A stretch of DNA of 8,591 bases from an uncultured Pseudomonadota bacterium. Its GTDB lineage: Bacteria > Pseudomonadota > Gammaproteobacteria > Burkholderiales > Usitatibacteraceae. How positions within the stretch are numbered: position 1 is the stretch's first letter; each line of letters opens with the position of its first letter. The DNA lies in contig CAMPHL010000078.1 of the NCBI GenBank assembly GCA_946885905.1, positions 1 to 8,591 of the forward strand, written 5' to 3'. Shown here piece after piece: positions 1 to 7,863 of the stretch. A model generated the notes under the pieces. It had not been told where the DNA came from. It saw nothing but the letters and a program-made list of their open reading frames with translations, and did not search any database. Position numbers and translations under genes: made by a program.

Positions 1-2424
<2,424 letters not shown>

Positions 2425-2472
2425 GGAAGATAGGCCGGCCAGGGCGGACGAAGTTTCCACCGCCAGCGAAAA

Positions 2473-2508
2473 GATTCCCCTCCCCGCTCCAAAAGGGAGG
2501 GGGATTCC
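2473..2508 (-). terminator. C/G-rich hairpin with T-run after the secreted-protein gene
   Basis: On the minus strand the C-rich arm ATCCCCCTCCC is followed by a short spacer with TTTTGG and the G-rich arm GGGGAGGGGAAT, then TCTTTTC. It begins a few bases after the TGA at 2517-2515, which fits a Rho-independent terminator for the secreted-protein gene. It would partly insulate the histidine kinase gene that starts at 2424. It is also one of three related hairpins in the window (others at about 5358 and 6367), so it may belong to a dispersed intergenic repeat family as well. Confidence 0.6.
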
Positions 2509-2514
2509 ACGCCA

Positions 2515-3336
2515 TCAGTTCATGGTGCGGCTCATCACCGAGCGGAAGAGGACGTTCGGCGGCGGCGCAGGAATTACCGGCAGGCTGGGCCCGAGCGCTT
2601 CCACGATGATCTCGTTCTCGCCCACGACCTCGATGCGCAGGTTCGCCACGTATGCGTACGAAGTGGACGGCCGCGGGCAGGCGCGGACGGCGCCGCAATC
2701 GGCGGGCGCAGCGAAGAACTCCAGCAGCATGCCCTCGAACACCGTAGGGCTCGTCCAGTTGCCCATCTGCACGCTGCCCCAGCGCCCCGCGCCTTCCTTG
2801 TCGTAATAGAACCATCCGCCGAGTAGCGCGTCGCTGCCGGTGAAGTTGTGGCTCAGGAACAGTCCCGACCCCAAAGAATCGGCCGCATGCCATTCGCCGG
2901 TAAGGTTCACCGACGAGCGCGCCTTGCCTTGCGCGTGGGTGATGATCTGGCCTTCACCGAGGAAGCGGCCGTCGTTGGTGAGCACGACGATGCGCTGCAC
3001 GCCATCCTGCGTGGGCGTGTAGGTCTGCTGCGCCTGGTAGGGCGTGAAAGCCTGGGCGCAGGCGACCAGCGTCTGCGGCACGTAGAGCTTGAAGACCAGC
3101 GCGTTGGACTCGCGCTCCTTGTCGATCGACGGATTGCCGGGGACACATGCGTCATGCCACATGCCATTCACCGTGACGGTGCGCGGCGTATTCGGGGCCG
3201 CGACGGCGGGGGTGACGCTCACGATCACCCGGTCGGGCGGGATGGTGAGCTGCGATTGCGCCAGCGCGCAGGAAGGGCCCAGCAGCGCGGTGGCGAGCAC
3301 CACCGTGCGCCAGGAAGAGCGGAACTGCTTGTACAT
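2515..3336 (-). CDS. Secreted protein of unknown function with signal peptide
   Basis: 273 residues; I do not recognise a named function. The frame extends upstream to 3414, but the ATG at 3336 is preferred. It has GGAG five bases upstream and opens a classic signal peptide: positive MYKQFRSSWR, then a hydrophobic stretch, with likely cleavage after ALA at residue 26. The Cys at 23 is not in a proper lipobox, so a soluble periplasmic or exported protein is expected. Residues about 30-135 look beta-rich and contain Cys64 and Cys93. Residues about 145-207 have the pattern G-E-W-H...S-G-S-G-L...GGWFYYDKEG...W...G, resembling a Trp/Gly-rich secreted repeat seen in beta- and gammaproteobacterial exported proteins (GxW..SGxG...WFTYDxxGxPxW). 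Cys214 and Cys220 could form a second disulfide. It is divergent from the DUF6502 gene and upstream of the histidine kinase on the same strand. The role is unknown; exported is well supported. Confidence 0.85.
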   Translation of the reverse strand: MYKQFRSSWRTVVLATALLGPSCALAQSQLTIPPDRVIVSVTPAVAAPNTPRTVTVNGMWHDACVPGNPSIDKERESNALVFKLYVPQTLVACAQAFTPYQAQQTYTPTQDGVQRIVVLTNDGRFLGEGQIITHAQGKARSSVNLTGEWHAADSLGSGLFLSHNFTGSDALLGGWFYYDKEGAGRWGSVQMGNWTSPTVFEGMLLEFFAAPADCGAVRACPRPSTSYAYVANLRIEVVGENEIIVEALGPSLPVIPAPPPNVLFRSVMSRTMN

Positions 3337-3343
3337 GAGGACT

Positions 3344-3353
3344 CCGATATCGG
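3344..3353. promoter_or_regulatory. Perfect 10-bp palindrome overlapping the leader of the secreted-protein gene
   Basis: CCGATATCGG reads the same on both strands and sits 8-17 bases upstream of the ATG at 3336, touching the GGAG ribosome-binding site. Such a site could be an operator or simply chance; nothing else in the sequence identifies a regulator. Confidence 0.3.
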
Positions 3354-3363
3354 TTATCATGGT

Positions 3364-3386
3364 GCTGCGGGAAAAATTCCCGCAGC
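3364..3386. promoter_or_regulatory. Perfect inverted repeat (10-bp arms, 3-nt loop) in the divergent intergenic region
   Basis: GCTGCGGGAA, a three-base A loop, then TTCCCGCAGC form a perfect stem. It lies in the 68-bp gap between the divergent starts at 3336 (minus) and 3405 (plus). It is not followed by a T-run on either strand, so a terminator role is unlikely. It sits near the expected transcription start of the minus-strand gene, so it could be a 5' mRNA stabilising hairpin or an operator for a dimeric regulator serving both genes. The function is inferred from position only. Confidence 0.5.
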
Positions 3387-3387
3387 C

Positions 3388-3416
3388 AGTATGCCCCATA
3401 ACCCTTGAGCGCACAA
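3388..3416 (-). promoter_or_regulatory. Possible sigma-70 promoter of the secreted-protein gene
   Basis: On the minus strand TTGTGC (3416-3411) and CATACT (3393-3388) are separated by 17 bases, a plausible -35/-10 pair. Transcription would then begin at about 3381, inside the perfect hairpin at 3364-3386, giving a leader of roughly 45 nt before the ATG at 3336. The promoter would overlap the first codons of the DUF6502 gene. The boxes are only moderate matches. Confidence 0.35.
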
Positions 3417-4178
3417 GATCCCGGTCCCGCCAGCCGCCTCCTCGAGGCGATGGCGCGCGTGCTGGCGCCGCTGGTGAGGTTGCTCATCGCCCGAGGCGTC
3501 ACGTACCAGGCGGTGGCCGAAGTGCTGAAGCGCGTCTACGTGAAGACCGCCCGCACGCACTTCGCGCCGGGCGAGGAGACCACCGGCTCGCGGCTGTCGC
3601 TCCTCACGGGCCTCAACCGCAAGGAGATCAAGCGGCTCACGGAGGGCGAAACGCAGGCGGTGGAAGTGGAAGGGATCGCGTCGCAGGCGGCCGCGGTGCA
3701 CGCCGTATGGACCTCGCAGCGGCGGTTCCGCGGCCGCGATGGGGCGCCACGCGTGTTGCCCCGCTACTCGCGCGATCGCCAGCCCTCGTTCGACGAGCTC
3801 GTGCGCAACATCACGACCGACCACCGTCCCGCCGCGTTGCTGGAAGAGCTCGTGCGCCTGGAACTGGTGGACGTGGACGCCGAGGGCAACGTCTCGTTGC
3901 GCCAGCGGCCGTTCCTGTCCAGGGCGAGCTTCGACGACCGGCTTCGACCCCTGGCCGCGAACCTCGAGGACCACGCCGCGGCGGCAGTGGGCAACGTGCT
4001 GGGCCGGGATCCCCCGTTCCTCGAGCGCTCGGTATTCTCCGACGAGCTCTCGGAGGAGTCGGCCGCCCGGCTGCACGCGCTGGTGCAGCAGCGCTGGCGG
4101 GAGATCCACGACGAGGTGATCGCCGCGGCGATCACCTCGTCGTGGATCTCCCTTCTATTCGCAGACGAAGGACGAACA
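3405..4178 (+). CDS. DUF6502-family protein lacking its own stop codon (frame continuous with the downstream lipoprotein)
   Basis: The N-terminal part matches my memory of DUF6502 proteins: a helical PLVRLLIARGVTY segment at residues 22-34, VAEVLKRVYV at 37-46 and the helix-turn-helix-like SRLSLLTGLNRKEIKRL at 62-78. A long alpha/beta tail follows. Family members have no established function; the N-terminal helices suggest nucleic-acid or protein binding. The TTG at 3405 is chosen because a TAA at 3399 closes the frame upstream and it keeps the whole first helix; ATG 3450 is an alternative with GAGG just upstream. No clear Shine-Dalgarno precedes 3405. The frame has no stop before the lipoprotein ATG at 4179 and continues to 5357, giving 650 residues. 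Residues 232-249 are encoded by a perfect 54-bp palindrome. Family proteins usually carry about 30 more residues with a characteristic tail, so the natural C-terminus seems to have been replaced here. Either it is a broken gene or the assembly is wrong at this spot. Confidence 0.75.
4099..4152. repeat. Perfect 54-bp palindrome (27-bp arms, no spacer)
   Basis: The left arm begins GGGAGATCCACGACGAGG and the right arm ends CCTCGTCGTGGATCTCCC. Every base pairs with its partner around the centre between 4125 and 4126, and the symmetry stops at C4098/T4153. Because 54 is a multiple of three and the symmetry is in register, both strands encode the same residues, REIHDEVIAAAITSSWIS. The left arm fits the expected C-terminal helix of the DUF6502 protein, so the right arm is the likely newcomer. 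It ends 26 bases before the lipoprotein start codon. Confidence 0.97.
4167..4172 (+). promoter_or_regulatory. Ribosome-binding site that decides the lipoprotein start
   Basis: GAAGGA lies six bases upstream of the ATG at 4179. This spacing supports independent initiation of the lipoprotein despite the open frame from the DUF6502 gene, and argues against a genuine single 650-residue protein. Confidence 0.75.
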
Positions 4179-5357
4179 ATGAAGAGAGCACTCTCGCTGT
4201 TGGCCTTGGCTTTGGCGCTGGCCGGCTGCGGCGGCAGCGGCAACACCGGCTCGGACGGAACCGGCGTCGCGCCGCCCCCCACGGACCCCACGGTGGCGAG
4301 CGGTCCGCTCACGAGCCTCGGCCCCTTGGGCGTGGCCGGAGCGCGCCTCGACGACGCGGGAACACAGGTCCTGCTGAATGCCAACGCGGCGCGGTTCGCC
4401 GGCGATTTGCGGCTGGGGATGTTCGCCGACGCCGAGGGACTGGTCGCGCGCTCCACGGGCACCGGCTTCGCGAGCACTTCCGTCGCGCAGAGCATGGTGC
4501 TTGGACCCGTCACGGGCCTGGACCCGGCGCGCGGGGCGCATCCGGTGAACGGCCAGCCGGTGCGCGTCGATTCGAACACGCTGCTCGAGGGCTTCGAGCG
4601 CCTCGACCTGCTGGCGGCGGGCGACTATGTCGAGGTGTTCGGCCTGCGCCTGCCCGGCGACGAGGGAACGCTCGCGACGCGCCTCATTGCGCACCGCGCT
4701 CCGCAAGACCGCGCGGTCGAAGTCCTCGGCGTGGTGAGCGATTTCTCCGCCGGTCCTCCCGTCGTCTCGTCACCCGGGTTGCGAATCGAACCCGCCAGCG
4801 CGCCGGTCGGCATCGCCTCGCCGGCGGGAGTCCAACTCCAGCCCCCCGGGATTTCTTCGCTCCAGGCCGGCGCCAAGGTCCGGGTGCGCGGGACCTACGA
4901 TCCGGCCTCGAACACGGTGACCGCCACGAGCATCACGACCGGATTCGAAACGGCGCGTCCCGAAGGCAGGCTGGTCTACATCGAGGGTTTCGTCCTGGCG
5001 CGGACGAGCACGCTTTATCAAGTGGGTGATCTCTACGTGGACACCACTGCGATCGCGAGACCGCTCACCGTGGGCACCCGCGTGAGGCTTCGTGGCGTGA
5101 TGGCGGCCGGCTCCCTGCGCGTGGACCAGGTGACCGAGGTCGCGCCGGGTGAGCGGATCGAATACACGGTCGCAGGGCCGGTCGCGACGTTCGGCTCGGT
5201 CTCGGATTTCGTTGTCCGGGGCGAGCGGATCGACGCTTCGATGGCGGTCTTCTTCGGCGGCGCCGCGTCGGAGCTCGGACAGGGCCGACGGATCCGCGTG
5301 AAGGGCGTCGCCGGGCCGGGGAAAGTCCGGGCGACGGAGGTGGCGATACTGGATTGA
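4179..5357 (+). CDS. DUF5666-type outer-membrane lipoprotein
   Basis: 392 residues starting MKRALSLLALALALAGC. This is a short positive n-region, a hydrophobic core and a LAGC lipobox with the modified Cys at 17. The residue after the Cys is Gly, so Lol sorting to the outer membrane is expected. A Gly/Ser/Pro-rich linker follows to about residue 38. The remainder is several tandem beta-rich units of roughly 60-70 residues with the DUF5666 pattern: G.V..........V.G..V.VD..T......L..GDYVEV.G.......L.A..I. Clear copies start near GPVTGLDPARG, GVVSDFSAGPP, IEGFVLARTST and VAGPVATFGSV. DUF5666 has no established biochemical role; small OB-like beta domains on the cell surface or in the periplasm are a reasonable inference. 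It overlaps no other gene and is very probably co-transcribed with the DUF6502 gene. Stop is TGA at 5355, followed at once by a G/C hairpin. Confidence 0.85.
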   Translation: MKRALSLLALALALAGCGGSGNTGSDGTGVAPPPTDPTVASGPLTSLGPLGVAGARLDDAGTQVLLNANAARFAGDLRLGMFADAEGLVARSTGTGFASTSVAQSMVLGPVTGLDPARGAHPVNGQPVRVDSNTLLEGFERLDLLAAGDYVEVFGLRLPGDEGTLATRLIAHRAPQDRAVEVLGVVSDFSAGPPVVSSPGLRIEPASAPVGIASPAGVQLQPPGISSLQAGAKVRVRGTYDPASNTVTATSITTGFETARPEGRLVYIEGFVLARTSTLYQVGDLYVDTTAIARPLTVGTRVRLRGVMAAGSLRVDQVTEVAPGERIEYTVAGPVATFGSVSDFVVRGERIDASMAVFFGGAASELGQGRRIRVKGVAGPGKVRATEVAILD

Positions 5358-5394
5358 CCCTCCCCTGCCCCTTCAAGGCGGAGGGGAAGACCCT
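5358..5394 (+). terminator. C/G-rich hairpin after the lipoprotein gene (second copy of the intergenic repeat)
   Basis: CCCTCCCCTGCC, a CCTTCAA loop region, then GGCGGAGGGG and AAGACCCTC start one base after the TGA. The stem is imperfect (CCCCT/AGGGG plus GCC/GGC with a bulge) and there is no long T-run, so termination would be weak or Rho-assisted. Its reverse complement shares GGGCAGGGG(G)AGGGTC with the hairpin after gltI, indicating a common repeat family. Confidence 0.45.
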
Positions 5395-5402
5395 CACTGG
5401 AG

Positions 5403-5408
5403 TAGAAT
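5403..5408 (+). promoter_or_regulatory. Possible -10 element of the glt operon
   Basis: TAGAAT is a five-of-six match to the sigma-70 -10 box and lies 49 bases upstream of the gltI ATG. I found no convincing -35 at 16-18 bases, where the sequence is the G-rich arm of the preceding hairpin, so this would need an activator or is wrong. The overlapping 5405-5424 is 18/20 identical to the leader of the secreted-protein gene. Confidence 0.3.
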
Positions 5409-5442
5409 TTTTCCCGGCGCACCAAGACTGCCGACAACTCTT

Positions 5443-5448
5443 AGGAGG
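5443..5448 (+). promoter_or_regulatory. Strong Shine-Dalgarno of gltI
   Basis: AGGAGG, within TAGGAGGAG, is a near-perfect anti-16S match nine bases before the ATG at 5458. It fits the high expression expected of a periplasmic binding protein. Confidence 0.85.
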
Positions 5449-5457
5449 AGATTCCCC

Positions 5458-6363
5458 ATGAAGCGAACTTTCGCCGTGATCGCCGTGCTCGCCACGACGC
5501 TCGGCTTCGCCACGGCAAGCGTGGCGCAGGACGGCACCCTCAAGAAGATCAAGGAATCGGGCGCGATCACGATCGGCCACCGCGACGCCTCGGTGCCGTT
5601 CTCGTACTACGACGACAAGCAGCAGCCGGTGGGCTACTCGCTCGACCTGTGCCAGCGGATCGTGAACGCGGTCAAGGCCGAGCTCAAGATGAACGTGATC
5701 GAGGTGAAGTACCAGCTCATCACCTCGGCCAACCGCATCCCGCTGATGGCCAACGGCACGATCGACCTCGAGTGCGGCTCCACCACGAACAACCTCGCGC
5801 GCCAGGAGCAGGTGTGGTTCAGCAACACCACGTTCGTGACCGCGAACCGCTTCGTGAGCAAGAAGTCGTCGAACATCAAGAAGCTCACGGACATGAAGGG
5901 CAAGACCGTCGTGTCCACGGCCGGCACCACCAACATCAAGCAGATCACCGAGCTCAACCAGCAGCACAACCTGGGGATGAACATCATCTCGGCCAACGGC
6001 CACCCCGAGGCCTTCCGCATGGTGGAGACGGGACGGGCCGTCGCATTCGTGATGGACGACATCCTTCTCTATGGCCTGGTCGCGCAGTCGCCCAGCCCGA
6101 AGGACTACGTGATCTCCTCCGAGGCGTTCTCGATCGAGCCCTATGGCCTGATGGTGCGCAAGGGCGACACGGCCTTCAAGAAGGTGGTCGACGGCGCGCT
6201 CGCCGACGTCTTCAAGTCGGGCGAGATCAACAAGATCTACGAGAAGTGGTTCCAGAAGCCGATTCCGCCGCGCGGCGTGAACCTGGGCCTGCCGATGAGC
6301 GCGCAGCTGAAGAAGGTGATCGCGAAGCCGACGTCGTCGGGCGATCCGAACGACTACAAGTAA
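5458..6363 (+). CDS. gltI: Glutamate/aspartate ABC transporter periplasmic binding protein
   Basis: 301 residues, close to the usual length of GltI/DEBP proteins. The signal peptide (MKRTFAVIAVLATTLG...SVA) is probably cleaved after Ala23. The mature protein is a type II periplasmic binding fold (SBP_bac_3). Motifs typical of the glutamate/aspartate group are present: GHRDASVPFSYYD at 40-52, S-A-N-R-I-P-L at 90-96, ECGSTTNN at 105-112, AGTTN at 155-159, and the GRAVAFVMDD stretch at 192-201 that supplies hinge and ligand contacts. The C-terminal WFQKPIPPRGVNLGLPMS also matches that group. It captures acidic amino acids in the periplasm and delivers them to GltJK. It is first in the operon, with a very strong ribosome-binding site and a hairpin after its TAA. 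Exact ligand preference (glutamate, aspartate, or also amides) is inferred from family resemblance. Confidence 0.92.
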   Translation: MKRTFAVIAVLATTLGFATASVAQDGTLKKIKESGAITIGHRDASVPFSYYDDKQQPVGYSLDLCQRIVNAVKAELKMNVIEVKYQLITSANRIPLMANGTIDLECGSTTNNLARQEQVWFSNTTFVTANRFVSKKSSNIKKLTDMKGKTVVSTAGTTNIKQITELNQQHNLGMNIISANGHPEAFRMVETGRAVAFVMDDILLYGLVAQSPSPKDYVISSEAFSIEPYGLMVRKGDTAFKKVVDGALADVFKSGEINKIYEKWFQKPIPPRGVNLGLPMSAQLKKVIAKPTSSGDPNDYK

Positions 6364-6366
6364 GTA

Positions 6367-6412
6367 GACCCCTCCACATCCCCCTCCCAATGGGCAGGGG
6401 GAGGGTCTTTCG
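6367..6412 (+). terminator. Hairpin between gltI and gltJ, probable attenuating terminator (third copy of the repeat)
   Basis: CCCCCTCCC, a three-base AAT loop, GGG, a one-base bulge and AGGGGG form a stable stem. An outer GACCC/GGGTC pairing is possible, and TCTTTC follows. It sits a few bases after the gltI TAA and 16 bases or more before gltJ. With only a short T-run it should terminate incompletely, or protect the 3' end of gltI mRNA, giving more binding protein than membrane components. That arrangement is common in importer operons. Confidence 0.6.
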
Positions 6413-6427
6413 GCCCCGGGACGCGCA

Positions 6428-7174
6428 ATGGGCTACAACTGGCACTGGAAGGTCCTGTTCGAGGCCGAGCCCGGAGGAACGGGTACCTGGCTGCATTACA
6501 TGGTCGTGGGCCTGGGCTGGACGCTCGCGACCGCGCTGGCGGCCTGGGTCATCGCGCTCGCGCTGGGTTCCGTGATCGGGACCATCCGCACGACCCGCGT
6601 CACCTGGGCGGTGCGGCTCGGCAACCTCTATGTCGAGATCTTCCGCAACATCCCGCTCATCGTGCAGATGTTCCTGTGGTTCTTCGTGATGCCCGAGCTG
6701 GTGCCGAAGGCGCTCGGCGACTGGATCAAGCAGATGCCGCCGCCGTGGGGCTCGTACGTCCCGGCGGTGCTGAGCCTCGCGATCTACACCTCGGTGCGCA
6801 TCGCCGAGCAGGTGCGCGCCGGCGTGAATTCGCTGCCGCGCGGCCAGCGCATGGCCGCGATCGCCACCGGCCTCACCGAGGCGCAGGCCTACCGCTACGT
6901 GATCCTGCCGCAGACCTTCCGCATCATCCTGCCGCCGCTCACTTCCGAGTTCCTGAACATCATCAAGAACTCCTCGGTGGCGCTCACGATCGGGCTGCTC
7001 GAGCTCACCGGGCGGGCGCGCGCCATGCAGGAGTTCAGCTTCCGCGTGTTCGAGGCGTTCGCCACCGCCACCGTGATCTACCTCCTCGTGAACACCGTGG
7101 TGGTCTTCGCGATGCGCAGGCTCGAGCGCAAGGTGAGCGTGCCGGGCCTCATCTCCATGCAGTCGGGGCACTGA
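6428..7174 (+). CDS. gltJ: Glutamate/aspartate ABC transporter permease
   Basis: 248 residues, matching GltJ length. It is an integral inner-membrane protein of the HisM/GltJ type with hydrophobic segments near 22-52, 74-92, 110-123 and 216-238, plus weaker ones between. FRNIPLIVQ at 72-80 is the typical polar amino-acid permease motif. The cytoplasmic EAA coupling loop is EQVRAGVNSLPRGQRMAAIATG at about 127-148, continuing to YVILPQ, and contacts the ATPase. The longer N-terminus and the 89-108 insert distinguish it from the partner permease. The start ATG has only a weak GGGA upstream, and the frame is likely translated less than gltI. Its TGA shares one base with the gltK ATG (TGATG), so the two are translationally coupled. 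Confidence 0.93.
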   Translation: MGYNWHWKVLFEAEPGGTGTWLHYMVVGLGWTLATALAAWVIALALGSVIGTIRTTRVTWAVRLGNLYVEIFRNIPLIVQMFLWFFVMPELVPKALGDWIKQMPPPWGSYVPAVLSLAIYTSVRIAEQVRAGVNSLPRGQRMAAIATGLTEAQAYRYVILPQTFRIILPPLTSEFLNIIKNSSVALTIGLLELTGRARAMQEFSFRVFEAFATATVIYLLVNTVVVFAMRRLERKVSVPGLISMQSGH

Positions 7175-7863
7175 TGGAGAACTTCGACTGGAACGTGATC
7201 GAGCGCTCGTGGGTGTACCTCTTCAGGGAGGGCATGGTCTTCACCCTCACGTTGACGGGACTGGCGATGACCGGCGGCATCATCTTCGGGACGCTGCTCG
7301 CGATGATGCGGCTCTCTTCGATGAAGCTCCTGTCGGCCGCGGCAGGCGCGTACGTGAACCTGATGCGCGCGCTGCCGCTCGTGCTCGTGATCTTCTGGTT
7401 CTTCTTCCTCGTGCCCTACATCGGCGCCTGGCTGACCGGCGCCGGCCGGCCGATCGGCGTGGGCGCGTTCTGGTCGGCGCTCATCACCTTCACCATGTTC
7501 GAGGCGGCCTACTACTGCGAGATCATGCGCGCGGGCATCCAGTCGATCGCGCGCGGCCAGGTGTCGGCGGCCTACGCGATGGGGCTCAACTACTGGCAGA
7601 CGATGGGCTACGTGGTGCTGCCGCAGGCTTTCCGCAACATGATCCCGCTGCTGCTCACGCAGACGATCATCCTCTTCCAGGACACTTCGCTGGTGTACGT
7701 CATCTCGGCGACGGACTTCCTGGGTGCCGCGGCCAAGGTCGCCAACCGCGACTATCGCCTGGTGGAGATGTACACCTTCGTCGCAGTCGTGTATTTCATC
7801 GTCTCGTTCGCCCTTTCCATGCTCGTGAGGCGCCTGCAGGACCGGGTCGCCGTCATCCGATGA
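7174..7863 (+). CDS. gltK: Glutamate/aspartate ABC transporter permease
   Basis: 229 residues, close to GltK. Hydrophobic segments lie near 20-45, 68-88, 100-115 and 195-220. The MRALPLVLVIFWFFF stretch at 64-78 is the family signature. The EAA loop spans about 115-152 (CEIMRAGIQSIARGQVSAAYAMG... to VVLPQAFRN). It pairs with GltJ to form the heterodimeric translocation pore in the inner membrane. The ATG overlaps the gltJ stop by one base, and its own TGA overlaps the gltL start as ATGA, so all three are made as a coupled set. A longer frame extends upstream to 6676 inside gltJ, but the family length and overlap fix the start here. Confidence 0.93.
   Translation: MENFDWNVIERSWVYLFREGMVFTLTLTGLAMTGGIIFGTLLAMMRLSSMKLLSAAAGAYVNLMRALPLVLVIFWFFFLVPYIGAWLTGAGRPIGVGAFWSALITFTMFEAAYYCEIMRAGIQSIARGQVSAAYAMGLNYWQTMGYVVLPQAFRNMIPLLLTQTIILFQDTSLVYVISATDFLGAAAKVANRDYRLVEMYTFVAVVYFIVSFALSMLVRRLQDRVAVIR

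Noticed and set aside
3387..3416. ATG at 3391 as start of the DUF6502 gene
   Set aside because: It is in a different frame from the conserved protein, and the correct frame has a TAA at 3399.
3357..4109. Minus-strand open frame of 250 codons opposite the DUF6502 gene
   Set aside because: Shadow frame. The plus strand has recognisable DUF6502 motifs and this translation has none.
4099..4152. Palindrome as an IS end, attachment site or CRISPR-related repeat
   Set aside because: There is only one copy, with no spacer, no target-site duplication, and no transposase or integrase nearby.
3089..5029. Plus-strand open frame of 646 codons crossing the intergenic gap and both block-2 genes
   Set aside because: Arg/Gly/Ala-rich translation with no motif. 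It lies out of frame with the DUF6502 and lipoprotein genes, which have clear family features.
5354..5408. TTGACC at 5354 as the -35 for TAGAAT at 5403
   Set aside because: The spacing of 43 bases is far outside the sigma-70 range.
5065..6390. Minus-strand open frame of 441 codons opposite gltI
   Set aside because: Antisense shadow of a strongly conserved binding-protein gene; it has no plausible start signal or motif.
6227..7171. Minus-strand open frame of 314 codons opposite gltJ
   Set aside because: His/Arg-rich antisense shadow of a permease gene.
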